NCBI RefSeq assembly: GCF_024648825.1
Contig: NZ_JANBBE010000003.1
Location: 372,001-436,000, forward strand
DNA length: 64,000 nucleotides
Reading direction: 5' to 3'
From: Lentzea californiensis
GTDB taxonomy: Bacteria; Actinomycetota; Actinomycetes; Mycobacteriales; Pseudonocardiaceae
Shown: positions 1 through 8,041 of the stretch, piece after piece
How positions within the stretch are numbered: position 1 is the first letter of the stretch
Layout of the letters: each line of letters begins with the position of its first letter
The notes under the pieces: generated by a model
What the model saw: only the letters and a program-made list of their open reading frames with translations
What the model was told of the DNA's origin: nothing
Database searches by the model: none
Translations under genes and position numbers: made by a program

Positions 1-111
1 GCAAGCTCGCGGAAATATTCCCGATCGCGCGCGCAATCCCACCCAGTGGCCGCCCCGGCACGAGCCCCTCCTCCGCCCACAGAATGCGGGTAAACGACGA
101 GAGGGGGACCG

Positions 112-963
112 GTGGGCACACGACTGCACCTGGCCGCCGCGCTCCACGCGACCGGCGAAGAAGCTTTCACCGCAAGGCATTGGGCCGAACTCGTGCGCGA
201 GGCCGAGGAGGCCAAGCTCGACTTCGTCACGTTCGGCGACTCGCTCGGCGGTGAACCGGGCCTGGACGCGGTGCTCACGGCCGCGCGCATCGCCCCGCTG
301 AGCACGCGCATCGGGCTCGTCCCGACAGCGGTGGTGACGCACACCGAGCCGTTCCACGTGTCGAAGGCGATCGCGACGCTCGACTACGTGAGCGGGGGAC
401 GGGCGGGCGTTGCGCTGGCCGTCGCGCCCGATCCCGCCGACGCCAGGCACTTCGGGCGCCGCACGGTCGGCGCCGAGGCCGAGCTGTGGGAAGAGGCCGC
501 GGATTACGCAGAGGTGCTGCGCCGGTTGTGGGACAGCTGGGAGGACGACGCGGAGATCCGCGACGTGGCCACCGGGCGGTTCGTCGACCGCGAGAAGCTG
601 CACTACATCGACTTCGAGGGCCGGTGGTTCAAGGTGCGCGGGCCGTCGATCACACCGCGTCCGCCGCAGGGTCATCCGCTGATCGCTGCCTCGGAGCCGT
701 TGGGGGACATCGTGTTCGCGGACGAAGCCTCGGCGCCGGACAGGCTCGTGTTCCGAGATGTCGACGCGTCGACCCCGGTCGATCAACTGATCGCCTGGCA
801 CAGGGAGGGTTTCGCCGGTTTCCGGCTGCACGGCGACCTCCTCCGGATCACCCGTGAGCTCGTGCCGGAACTGCGGCGGCGGGGATTGTTCCGCACCGAG
901 TACGAGCACACGACGTTGCGCGGCCACCTCGGCCTCGCCCGGCCCGTCAACCAGTTCGCCTAG
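112..963 (+). CDS. LLM-class flavin-dependent monooxygenase, compact form
   Basis: Luciferase-like (bacterial luciferase/NtaA superfamily) protein of 283 residues that would use reduced flavin and oxygen. The N-terminal half has the expected barrel strands: LHLAAAL, the DFVTFGDS segment, RIGLVPTAVV, and the FHVSKAIATLDYVSGGR stretch. The protein is shorter than the usual 330-450 residues. After the PPQGHPLIAASEP segment it goes almost directly to the C-terminal helices, so the part of the barrel that normally follows is contracted. The GTG start follows a GAGGGGGA ribosome-binding site about 4 bases upstream. It sits 12 bases before a second family member, and the shared C-terminal GLFR..Y...TLR.HLG pattern suggests they work together. 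The substrate is unknown; an organosulfur compound is inferred from the neighbours. Confidence 0.85.
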   Translation: MGTRLHLAAALHATGEEAFTARHWAELVREAEEAKLDFVTFGDSLGGEPGLDAVLTAARIAPLSTRIGLVPTAVVTHTEPFHVSKAIATLDYVSGGRAGVALAVAPDPADARHFGRRTVGAEAELWEEAADYAEVLRRLWDSWEDDAEIRDVATGRFVDREKLHYIDFEGRWFKVRGPSITPRPPQGHPLIAASEPLGDIVFADEASAPDRLVFRDVDASTPVDQLIAWHREGFAGFRLHGDLLRITRELVPELRRRGLFRTEYEHTTLRGHLGLARPVNQFA

Positions 964-975
964 GAGGAGAGCGAG

Positions 976-2247
976 ATGACCAAGCAGATCCACCTCGCCG
1001 CGCACTTCCCCGGCGTGAACAACACGACCGTCTGGAGCGATCCGCGGGCGGGCAGCCACATCGAGTTCGAGTCGTTCGTCCACTTGGCACGGACGGCCGA
1101 ACGGGCGAAGTTCGACTTCTTCTTCCTGGCCGAGGGACTGCGGCTGCGCGAGCAGGGCGGCGAGATCTACGACCTGGACGTCGTCGGCCGGCCGGACACG
1201 TTCACCGTGCTCGCCGCGCTGGCCGCCGTCACCGACCGGCTCGGGCTCGCGGGCACGATCAACTCGACCTTCAACGAACCCTACGAGGTGGCCCGGCAGT
1301 TCGCCTCCCTCGACCACCTGTCGGACGGGCGTGCCGCCTGGAACGTCGTGACCTCGTGGGACGCGTTCACCGGCGAGAACTTCCGGCGCGGCGGGTTCCT
1401 CGAGCAGGAGGACCGGTACACGCGCGCGGAGTCGTTCCTGCGCACGGCGTGCAAGCTGTTCGACACCGGCGTGGGGCCGTTCGAGCACACCGACCAGCAC
1501 TTCGACATCAGCGGCACGTTCGGTGTTCCGCGCTCGCCCCAGGGCCGTCCGGTGATCCTGCAAGCGGGTGACTCCGAGGAGGGCCGTGAGTTCGCCGCCG
1601 CCACCGCCGACGCGATATTCTCGCGGCACGGGACCCTGGAGGCGGGCCGGAAGTTCTACCGCGACGTGAAGGGTCGGCTGGCCAAGTACGGCCGCACGCA
1701 CGACCAGCTGGTGGTGCTGCCCGCGGCCACGTTCATCCTCGGCGACACGGACGCCGACGCGCAGGAGAAGGCCGCCGTGGTGCGGCGGCAGCAGGTCAGC
1801 GGCGCGACGGCCATCCGGTTCCTGGAGCAGGTGTGGAACCGGGACCTGAGCGGCTACGACCCGGACGGGCCGTTGCCCGACGTCGAACCGCTGGCCGGGG
1901 AGAACACCATCGCGAAGGGCCGCGCGAGCGTGCGGATGTTCAAGGACCCGGCGCAGACCGTGCGGGAGTGGCGGGAGAAGGCCGCGGCCAAGAACCTGTC
2001 CATCCGCGACCTCGTGATCGACGTGAGCGCCCGGCAGACGTTCATCGGGTCGGCGGACAGCGTCGCCACGCAGATCGACGACCTGGTCCAGCAGGACGCC
2101 GCGGACGGGTTCATCCTCGTGCCGCACGTGACGCCGGGCGGGCTCGACGAGTTCGCGGACACCGTCGTGCCGCTGCTGCAGGAGCGCGGCGTTTTCCGGG
2201 CCGACTACTCAGGTCCGACGCTGAGGGATCATCTCGGTATCCGATAG
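976..2247 (+). CDS. NtaA/SnaA/DszA-family flavin monooxygenase
   Basis: A 423-residue LLM-class monooxygenase of the nitrilotriacetate/pristinamycin/dibenzothiophene-sulfone type, using reduced FMN from a separate reductase. Recognisable parts are FFLAEGL near residue 50, the AWNVVTS segment near 125, the ENFRRGGF.EQ.DRY stretch, SPQGRPVILQAGDSEEGREFAA near 190, and the terminal GPTLRDHLG. Length and domain order are normal. The start has an AGGAGGA ribosome-binding site that overlaps the upstream stop. In Bacillus, a related enzyme sits beside cystine/S-alkylcysteine ABC transporters (ytm/tcy operon). The ABC transporter directly downstream here makes the same role, breakdown of an imported S-substituted amino acid, a reasonable inference. 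Confidence 0.9.
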   Translation: MTKQIHLAAHFPGVNNTTVWSDPRAGSHIEFESFVHLARTAERAKFDFFFLAEGLRLREQGGEIYDLDVVGRPDTFTVLAALAAVTDRLGLAGTINSTFNEPYEVARQFASLDHLSDGRAAWNVVTSWDAFTGENFRRGGFLEQEDRYTRAESFLRTACKLFDTGVGPFEHTDQHFDISGTFGVPRSPQGRPVILQAGDSEEGREFAAATADAIFSRHGTLEAGRKFYRDVKGRLAKYGRTHDQLVVLPAATFILGDTDADAQEKAAVVRRQQVSGATAIRFLEQVWNRDLSGYDPDGPLPDVEPLAGENTIAKGRASVRMFKDPAQTVREWREKAAAKNLSIRDLVIDVSARQTFIGSADSVATQIDDLVQQDAADGFILVPHVTPGGLDEFADTVVPLLQERGVFRADYSGPTLRDHLGIR

Positions 2248-2339
2248 TTGTTCAGCACGTGGACGTCCTTGCCCGGCCGGTTCACCGGTACATAACGTGG
2301 GTGTCGTTGAGTGAGTGCTCTCCTCAAGAGCGCAGGGAA

Positions 2340-2384
2340 GGGAGGACAGGATGAACGGCGCCGCCTCGTTGGTCCTGTCCTCCC
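2340..2384 (+). promoter_or_regulatory. SD-sequestering hairpin in transporter leader
   Basis: A perfect 12-bp inverted repeat: GGGAGGACAGGA at 2340-2351 pairs with TCCTGTCCTCCC at 2373-2384 across a 21-base loop. The left arm is the Shine-Dalgarno sequence of the short ORF at 2351, and the right arm lies inside that ORF. Folding would hide the start site, and ribosomes translating the ORF would melt the stem. A smaller GCTCT/AGAGC hairpin lies at 2317-2331. No U-run follows, so a plain terminator for the upstream gene is less likely, though not excluded. Confidence 0.55.
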
Positions 2385-2410
2385 GCTGTCGCATCGCCTG
2401 TACGAGCTGA
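2351..2410 (+). CDS. Putative cysteine-containing leader peptide (19 aa)
   Basis: ATG preceded by a strong AAGGGAGGA ribosome-binding site, encoding MNGAASLVLSSRCRIACTS and then TGA. The two Cys codons (2387 and 2399) lie close to the stop. The ORF ends 46 bases before the permease gene. Short upstream ORFs rich in Cys near the C-terminus commonly precede sulfur genes in actinobacteria, where slow decoding of Cys codons is thought to control downstream expression. That model is inferred here from position, ribosome-binding site, Cys placement and overlap with the hairpin at 2340-2384. It is too short for composition-based proof. Confidence 0.5.
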   Translation: MNGAASLVLSSRCRIACTS

Positions 2411-2455
2411 CCTCTCCCGCTCGTCTCACGTTCCCCGCCGCAGCAAGGACTCGCC

Positions 2456-3328
2456 ATGACCTCCGGCACGCTGACTTTGGTGTCCACAAAGGACGATGAT
2501 CTCTCCTCGTTACCGGTCGTGCCGGCCCGCCACCCGTGGCGCTGGGTCGGTGTCGCGTTCGTGCTGGTGCTCGCCGCGCAGTTCGTGCACGGCCTGGTCA
2601 CGAACCCCGCGTGGGACTGGCCGACGTTCGCCCGCTACTTCACCGCCCGGTCGATCCTGACCGCCGTCGGCACGACCATCGTGCTGACCGTGCTCGGCAC
2701 CGTGCTGGGGTTCGCGCTCGGCATCGTCGTCGCGGTGCTGCGGATGTCGAAGAGCCCGTTCCTGAGCGCGGTGGGCTGGACCTACATCTGGGCGTTCCGG
2801 TCGATCCCGCTGATCGTGCAGCTGTTGTTCTGGTTCAACATCTCCTACCTGTACCAACGGCTTTCGCTCGGCGTTCCGTTCGGGCCGGAGTTCGTCAGCT
2901 TCGAGACGATCGCGCTGATCAGCCCCATGGGTGCGGCCGTGCTCGGTCTGGCGCTGCACCAGGCGGCCTACGCCGCGGAGATCGTCCGGTCCGGCGTGAT
3001 CTCCGTGGACCGCGGGCAACTGGAGGCGGCGGCCGCGCTGGGCATCCCGAGGTTCCGGCAGTTCCGCAGGATCATCCTGCCCCAGGCGATGCGCTCGATC
3101 CTGCCCAACGCCGCCAACGAGGTGATCAGCCTGTTCAAGGGCACCTCGGTCGTCTCCGTGATGGCGATCGGCGAGCTCTTCTACCAGGTGCAGGTCATCT
3201 ACGGCCGCAACGCGCGGGTCGTGGCGCTGCTGATGGTCGCGACCGTCTGGTACATCATCCTGACCACCCTGCTCTCGATCGGCCAGCACTACGTCGAGCG
3301 CTACTTCGCGCGAGGAGACCGCAGGTGA
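2456..3328 (+). CDS. Polar amino-acid ABC transporter permease
   Basis: Membrane subunit of a His/Glu/Gln/Cys-type importer, 290 residues. A cytoplasmic N-terminal segment of about 30 residues ends in HPWRW. It is followed by hydrophobic helices and the inner-membrane component signature [14 protein letters not shown]. The EAA loop reads [22 protein letters not shown], which docks on the ATPase. The protein is slightly longer than usual (220-250) because of the N-terminal tail. It overlaps the ATPase gene by GTGA (start at 3325), so translation is coupled. Homology to cystine-type (TcyB/TcyL) permeases fits the flavin monooxygenases upstream, but specificity cannot be read from the sequence alone. 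Confidence 0.93.
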   Translation: MTSGTLTLVSTKDDDLSSLPVVPARHPWRWVGVAFVLVLAAQFVHGLVTNPAWDWPTFARYFTARSILTAVGTTIVLTVLGTVLGFALGIVVAVLRMSKSPFLSAVGWTYIWAFRSIPLIVQLLFWFNISYLYQRLSLGVPFGPEFVSFETIALISPMGAAVLGLALHQAAYAAEIVRSGVISVDRGQLEAAAALGIPRFRQFRRIILPQAMRSILPNAANEVISLFKGTSVVSVMAIGELFYQVQVIYGRNARVVALLMVATVWYIILTTLLSIGQHYVERYFARGDRR

Positions 3329-4047
3329 TCGAGGTTCTGGGCGTGCACAAGAGCTTCGGCCCGCTCGAGGTGTTGCGCGGCGTGTCGCTGGACGTCGCGG
3401 CCGGCGAGGTCGTGGTGGTGCTCGGGCCGTCCGGCTCCGGCAAGTCGACGCTGCTGCGCACCATCAACCACCTGGAGAAGGTGGATCGCGGGTACATCAC
3501 CATCGACGGCGAGCTCATCGGCTACCGCCGCCGCGGCGGGAAGCTCCACGAGCTCAAGGAACGCGAGATCCTCAAGCAGCGCAAGGACATCGGGTTCGTC
3601 TTCCAGAACTTCAACCTGTTCCCGCACCTCACCGCGCTCGAGAACGTCGCGGAGGTGGCGGCGCTCTCCGACGCACGGCACTTCCTGGAACGCGTCGGGC
3701 TCGCGGACAAGGCGGCCGCCTACCCGCGGCAGCTCTCCGGCGGCCAGCAGCAACGCGTCGCCATCGCACGAGCCCTCGCCACGCGGCCGAAGGTCGTGCT
3801 GTTCGACGAACCGACGTCCGCGCTGGACCCCGAACTGGTCGGCGAGGTGCTGGACGTGCTGCGCGACCTCGCCCGTTCCGGCACCACCATGGTCGTCGTC
3901 ACGCACGAGATCGGCTTCGCCCGCGAGGTGGCCGACCGGATCGTGTTCATCGACGACGGCCTGATCGTCGAAGAGGGAACACCTGGCGAGGTGCTCGACC
4001 ACCCCGTCCACGAGCGCACCCGCGCTTTCCTGTCCAAGGTCCTGTAG
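3325..4047 (+). CDS. Polar amino-acid ABC transporter ATP-binding protein
   Basis: ATPase subunit, 240 residues, that energises the importer. Complete motifs: Walker [10 protein letters not shown] near residue 35, Q-loop in [18 protein letters not shown], signature LSGGQQQR, Walker [13 protein letters not shown], and switch His in VVTHE. An insertion of about 15 residues after the first beta sheet ([15 protein letters not shown]) is typical of the glutamine/cystine transporter ATPases (GlnQ/TcyC type). GTG at 3325 is chosen as start because it overlaps the permease stop. The gene ends 12 bases before the binding-protein gene, with AAGGAG in between. Confidence 0.95.
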   Translation: MIEVLGVHKSFGPLEVLRGVSLDVAAGEVVVVLGPSGSGKSTLLRTINHLEKVDRGYITIDGELIGYRRRGGKLHELKEREILKQRKDIGFVFQNFNLFPHLTALENVAEVAALSDARHFLERVGLADKAAAYPRQLSGGQQQRVAIARALATRPKVVLFDEPTSALDPELVGEVLDVLRDLARSGTTMVVVTHEIGFAREVADRIVFIDDGLIVEEGTPGEVLDHPVHERTRAFLSKVL

Positions 4048-4059
4048 AAGGAGTTCGTT

Positions 4060-4992
4060 GTGCGCAAAGTACTTCTCGCCGTGCTCGCGTTCGGTCTGGC
4101 CGCCTGCGGCACCGCCGGTGGCGAGGAGCCCGCCGAGGTCTCCGGCCTGAGCGTGAACCTCAGCCCGCAGCAGAACCGCGTCACCGCGGCGAAGGACGAC
4201 ACGATCGCGGCGAAGGTGCCGGAGAAGTTCAGAACGAAGGGGGAGCTGGTGATCGGCGGATCCGCCGGCACAGCACCACCCCTGCGGTTCTACGCCACCG
4301 ACGACAAGACCGTGATCGGCGTCGAGACCGACATCGCCTCGCTGGTCGCCGACGTGCTGGGCCTCAAGCCCCGCCTCGAGGTCGCGTCGTGGGAGAACCT
4401 GTTCGTCGGTCTGGACAGCGGCGCGTACGACCTCGGCCTGTCGAACATCACGGTGACCGAGGCGCGCAAGGAGAAGTACGACTTCGCCACCTACCGCCTG
4501 GACACGCTGGCGTTCGAGGCGAAGAAGGGCGGCACCTGGAAGGTCGAGGAGCCCAAGGACGTGGCGGGCAAGGTGATCGCCGTGACGTCGGGCACCAACC
4601 AGGAGAAGATCCTGGTCGACTGGAGCGCCGCGAACGTCTCGGCGGGTCTGAAGGCCACGGACATCAAGTACTTCCAGAACTCCTCGGACTACTACCTGGC
4701 GCTGCAGTCCGGCCGCATCGACGCCTACCTCGGCCCGAACCCCACGTCGGCCTACCACGCGGCGACGTCCGGGCAGACAGAGGTGATCGGCAACTTCTCC
4801 GGCGGCGCCGCCGTCCAGGGCAAGATCGCCGCGACCACGAAGAAGGACAGCGGTCTCGTGACGCCGGTCCAGGAAGCGCTCAACCAGCTGATCGCCAACG
4901 GCAAGTACGCCGAGGTGCTCAAGCGCTGGGGCCTGTCCGACGAGGCCGTGCCGACGTCCGAGATCAACCCGCAGGGTCTGCCGAAGAGCTGA
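4060..4992 (+). CDS. ABC transporter substrate-binding lipoprotein
   Basis: Solute-binding protein of 310 residues. The signal peptide ends in a lipobox, LAAC, with Cys16 as the predicted lipidated residue, so it is anchored outside the membrane. The mature part has the SBP family 3 fold: ELVIGGSAGTAPPLRFY at the first strand, GVETDIASLVADVLGL, the YDLGLSNITVTEARKEKYDFA hinge segment, VIAVTSGTNQEKIL, and LQSGRIDAYLGPNPTS. Start GTG at 4060 has AAGGAG 7 bases upstream. It is third in the permease-ATPase-SBP operon. The likely ligand is a polar or sulfur-containing amino acid, by context. Confidence 0.93.
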   Translation: MRKVLLAVLAFGLAACGTAGGEEPAEVSGLSVNLSPQQNRVTAAKDDTIAAKVPEKFRTKGELVIGGSAGTAPPLRFYATDDKTVIGVETDIASLVADVLGLKPRLEVASWENLFVGLDSGAYDLGLSNITVTEARKEKYDFATYRLDTLAFEAKKGGTWKVEEPKDVAGKVIAVTSGTNQEKILVDWSAANVSAGLKATDIKYFQNSSDYYLALQSGRIDAYLGPNPTSAYHAATSGQTEVIGNFSGGAAVQGKIAATTKKDSGLVTPVQEALNQLIANGKYAEVLKRWGLSDEAVPTSEINPQGLPKS

Positions 4993-5003
4993 GGAGGTGC
5001 GAC

Positions 5004-5456
5004 ATGAGGTTCAGCATCACCATCGATACCGAGGACGAGGACACCGCGCTGCGGCTGCTCGGCGCGCTGACCGACGCGGGCCTGGTCCCGGCTGTCGAGG
5101 CCGCGGTGGAGGAGGTGGACGTCCGGGTCCTGCCGGACACGCGGCAGGTGCTGGTCCACTCCAAGCCCGTGGAGCTGACGCGGCTGGAGTTCGAACTGCT
5201 GCTCCACCTGTGCTCCCACACCGACCGGGTGCACCGCCGCCGTGAGCTGCTCTCAGCGGTGTGGGACGTCGACGACGACTACAGCGGCGGCCGCACGGTG
5301 GACGTCCACGTCCGGCGAGTACGCCAGAAGCTCGGCGACGCGGCGGAGATCATCCAGACCGTCCGCGGCGTCGGCTACCTGGTCGCGTCGAGCGGCCGGT
5401 TCCGCGTGGAGCGCTCGCCGAACGTGGTGCGCCTGGCGGACCGGCGCGCCGGATAA
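5004..5456 (+). CDS. OmpR/PhoB-type winged-helix DNA-binding protein without receiver
   Basis: A 150-residue protein. The C-terminal two thirds is an OmpR/PhoB effector domain: LTRLEFELLLHLC, HRRRELLSAVWD, RTVDVHVRRVRQKLG (recognition helix) and QTVRGVGYLV. The first 45 residues are a short acidic segment, not a receiver domain; no phospho-acceptor Asp pocket is present and there is no histidine kinase nearby. It begins 12 bases after the binding-protein gene with a GAGGAGG ribosome-binding site, so it is probably the local regulator of the transport operon. How it senses its signal is not visible. Confidence 0.85.
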   Translation: MRFSITIDTEDEDTALRLLGALTDAGLVPAVEAAVEEVDVRVLPDTRQVLVHSKPVELTRLEFELLLHLCSHTDRVHRRRELLSAVWDVDDDYSGGRTVDVHVRRVRQKLGDAAEIIQTVRGVGYLVASSGRFRVERSPNVVRLADRRAG

Positions 5457-5517
5457 ACGAGTTGCCGCGGCCCTGGACGCGGTGTTGCATGGGAGGCTCA
5501 TCCGGGGGAGTTGATCG

Positions 5518-6390
5518 ATGCTCGACGGCGAGACCGCCACCGACGTGTCCCTTGTGGACGAGCTGATCCGCACGCAGTTCCCGCGCTGGCACGGTCTGCC
5601 GATCACCGAGCTCGTGCACGGCGGCACCAGCCACGCCCTGTACCGGCTGGGCTCCGACCTGGCCGTGCGGTTGCCGCGCCGCGAATGGGCCCGGGACGAC
5701 CCGGCCAAGGAAGCGGTCGTCGTTCCGCTGGTCGCGCCGTGCCTGCCGGTCGCGGTGCCGGAACCGCTGGCGTTGGGCGAACCTGCGCTTGGGTACCCGT
5801 ACCGGTGGTCGGTGGTGCGCTGGGTTGCGGGCGAGATGGCCCCGGTTGAAGAGGTTGGTGCGGACACTCCGCTCCGGCTCGCTTCGCTGATCCGCGCGCT
5901 GCACGAGATCGACGCGACAGACCGGCCGTGGACCACCTATCGCGGCCGGCTCGACGCCCGTGACAACGACGACGCCGTCCGCTCCTGCATCGCACAGGTA
6001 GGCGGTGACCCCAGACTCGTCGCGATCTGGGACGACGCCCTCAACGCCCCGCGCTGGGACCAGCCGGGCCGGTGGCTGCACGCCGACCTGCACGTCGGCA
6101 ACCTGATCTTCACGGGCGGCGAGCTGACCGGCGTGATCGACTGGAGCAGCGCGGGCGTGGGCGACCCGGCCGGCGATCTCATGACGGCCTGGCTCTACCT
6201 CGACGAACGCGGCCGCAAGGTGTTCCAGCGCGAGATGGGTGAGTACGACGACGCCGCTTGGGCTCGCGCCAAGGGCTGGGCGTTGCACCTTGCTGTGCTT
6301 GCGTTGCCGTATTACCGCGAGACCAACCTGTTCCTCGCGGGCATTGCCAGTCGGACACTCGACCAGCTGTGCCCTGGGTGGGACGACTGA
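5518..6390 (+). CDS. Aminoglycoside phosphotransferase (APH)-family kinase
   Basis: A 290-residue protein kinase-fold small-molecule phosphotransferase. Visible motifs are GGTSHALYRLG (nucleotide loop), AVRLPRR with the conserved Lys replaced by Arg, the Brenner-type catalytic loop WLHADLHVGNLIF (Asp and Asn present), and GVIDWSSAGVGDPAGDL with the metal-binding Asp. Family members phosphorylate aminoglycosides, macrolides, choline or other alcohols; the true substrate here is unknown and resistance should not be assumed. The ribosome-binding site GGGGGAG precedes the ATG. It stands alone between the transport operon and the AraC gene. Confidence 0.88.
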   Translation: MLDGETATDVSLVDELIRTQFPRWHGLPITELVHGGTSHALYRLGSDLAVRLPRREWARDDPAKEAVVVPLVAPCLPVAVPEPLALGEPALGYPYRWSVVRWVAGEMAPVEEVGADTPLRLASLIRALHEIDATDRPWTTYRGRLDARDNDDAVRSCIAQVGGDPRLVAIWDDALNAPRWDQPGRWLHADLHVGNLIFTGGELTGVIDWSSAGVGDPAGDLMTAWLYLDERGRKVFQREMGEYDDAAWARAKGWALHLAVLALPYYRETNLFLAGIASRTLDQLCPGWDD

Positions 6391-6416
6391 TGCGGGCCCG
6401 CCACGCCCTCGCGCAG

Positions 6417-7232
6417 CTACTCGCGGAACGCCCCAGGTGACGAACCCGTCTCGCGCACGAAGAACTTCGTGAAGTTCGTGGCCTCGCTGAACCCCAGCCG
6501 GTGCCCGATCGCCGCCGACGACAGGTCGGTGTGCACGAGCAGCCGTTTGGCCTCCAGTGTCACGCGGGCGTCGATCAGCGCTTTCGCGGACTGGCCGGTG
6601 GCGTCCAGGCAGATGCGGTTGAGGCTGCGCGTCGACCAGCCGATCCTGGCCGCGTACTCGGCGGCGTTGCGGGTGGTGGCGAAGGAGCGTTCGAGTTCCT
6701 GCTGGAAGCGTTCGAAGCGGGGGTCGTGGCTGGGGGTGTAGCCCGGTAGGCGGGCGATGCGGAGCAGCAGCGCGCCCAGTAGCTGGCGGAGCAGGTCGAC
6801 CGGTTCGTTGGTCAGCAGGTTGCGGCGGTACTCCTGACGGAGGTCCTGCACGGCACGGCTGAAGACCGCCAGTTCCGCCGGAGGGACCGTGTGCAGGACC
6901 GGGCCGAACGGGCTGAGCACCGGCGGTGGGAACGCAGGGGTGAAAAGCACCATGAGCGCCTCCGCGGAGCCTTCGGGCAGGCGGAGCACTCGGCCTGGGC
7001 TGATGTGGAGCAACGTGCCGGGGGTGCACGGGTGGTCCACGAAATCGACCATGGTGGTGCCGGTGCCCGTGGTGAACAGGAACAGCTGGTGGAAGTCGGT
7101 GCGGTGCACCTTCGTCAACGTGTCAACGGTGAGGCGGCGGCGGAGGACGCCCAGGTCTAGCGCTTCCAGGCCCAGCTGCCCGCGGTCGGGGTTGCTGAAG
7201 CCGAACTGCGCTACTTGTCCACTTTTGACCAT
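6417..7232 (-). CDS. AraC-family transcriptional regulator
   Basis: A 271-residue regulator. An N-terminal cupin-like sensor region (HRTDFHQLFLFTTGTG, CTPGTLLHISPGRV) is followed by a C-terminal AraC double helix-turn-helix: ARIGWSTRSLNRIC, AKALIDARVTLEAKRLLVHTDLSSAAIGHRLGFSEATNFTKFFVRETGSSPGAFR. The reading frame is open upstream to 7340, but the ATG at 7232 is preferred because it leaves a 55-base divergent promoter region shared with the SnoaL-like gene. It probably controls that gene. The effector is unknown. Confidence 0.88.
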   Translation of the reverse strand: MVKSGQVAQFGFSNPDRGQLGLEALDLGVLRRRLTVDTLTKVHRTDFHQLFLFTTGTGTTMVDFVDHPCTPGTLLHISPGRVLRLPEGSAEALMVLFTPAFPPPVLSPFGPVLHTVPPAELAVFSRAVQDLRQEYRRNLLTNEPVDLLRQLLGALLLRIARLPGYTPSHDPRFERFQQELERSFATTRNAAEYAARIGWSTRSLNRICLDATGQSAKALIDARVTLEAKRLLVHTDLSSAAIGHRLGFSEATNFTKFFVRETGSSPGAFRE

Positions 7233-7287
7233 GGTGAGGCGTGATCCTACCTCGATCGGACGCGGCCGGCGGAGCACTGTGTGAGCC

Positions 7288-8040
7288 ATGGACAACAAGG
7301 AACTCGTGCTCAAGGCCGCAGGCGAACTGTTCGGCGACAAGGACCCGTCCGCTGTGGACCGCTGGGTGGCGCCGGACTACCGCCAGCACAGCTCGCTCAT
7401 CGCGGACGGACCCGAGGCTCTGCGCGGCCTCGTCGCGAACCTGCCGGAGGGCTTTCGCTACGAACTGGCCCGGGTGATCGTGGATGGCGATCTCGTTGCG
7501 CTGCACGGCGTCTACCACGGGTTCGGGCCGGAGCCGCTGGTCGCGTTCGACCTGTTCCGGGTGCGGGACGGCAAGCTCGCCGAGCACTGGGACGCGCTCA
7601 CGCCCGTCGTCGGGAACACCGCGAGTGGACGGTCCCAGACGGACGGTCCCGCACAGCCCGCACAGGAGAACACCGAGTTCAGCCGTGCGCTCGTCCAGGA
7701 GTTCGCGCAGCGGATCCTGCAGGACGCCGACTACTCGGTGCTGACCGACTACATCTCCACCGAGACCTACCTGCAGCACAACCCGGAGGCCGCGGACGGG
7801 CTCGACGGGTTCGGTGCCGCCGCTGCGAACTGGGCGCAGCAGGGGAAGAACCTCGTGTACAAGACCGTGCACCAGGTCGTGGCCGAGGGTGATTTCGTGT
7901 TGCTGCAGTCGGAAGGCGAGTTCGGCGAGCCGGTCGCGTACTGGGACCTGTTCCGCGTCCAGGACGGCCGGATCGTCGAGCACTGGGACGTCATCGCGCC
8001 GATCCCCGCCGCCCTGCCGCACGCCAACGGACTGTTCTGA
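7288..8040 (+). CDS. Tandem SnoaL/NTF2-like protein
   Basis: A 250-residue protein with two NTF2-like (cystatin-roll) halves. Each carries the family pattern: first YRQHSSLIADGPEALR...VHGVYHGFG...DLFRVRDGKLAEHWD, then YLQHNPEAADGLDGF...FVLLQSEGEFG...DLFRVQDGRIVEHWD. The near-identical closing motif (DLFRV.DG...EHWD) in both halves points to internal duplication. Members act as small cyclases, isomerases or hydrolases, or simply bind ligands; no substrate can be named. It is transcribed away from the AraC gene. The macrodomain gene starts one base after its stop, so the two may share a transcript. Confidence 0.85.
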   Translation: MDNKELVLKAAGELFGDKDPSAVDRWVAPDYRQHSSLIADGPEALRGLVANLPEGFRYELARVIVDGDLVALHGVYHGFGPEPLVAFDLFRVRDGKLAEHWDALTPVVGNTASGRSQTDGPAQPAQENTEFSRALVQEFAQRILQDADYSVLTDYISTETYLQHNPEAADGLDGFGAAAANWAQQGKNLVYKTVHQVVAEGDFVLLQSEGEFGEPVAYWDLFRVQDGRIVEHWDVIAPIPAALPHANGLF

Positions 8041-8041
8041 C

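Noticed and set aside
2311..2499. 62-codon ORF in the transporter leader
   Set aside because: Frame gives Arg/Ala-rich nonsense and runs into the permease gene; the 19-codon ORF at 2351 has a far better ribosome-binding site and Cys placement.
3301..4758. 485-codon minus-strand frame over the ABC ATPase and binding protein
   Set aside because: Antisense shadow of well-supported genes; low-complexity translation.
5518..6390. Aminoglycoside resistance determinant
   Set aside because: APH fold is shared by many non-resistance kinases; nothing in the context supports an antibiotic substrate.
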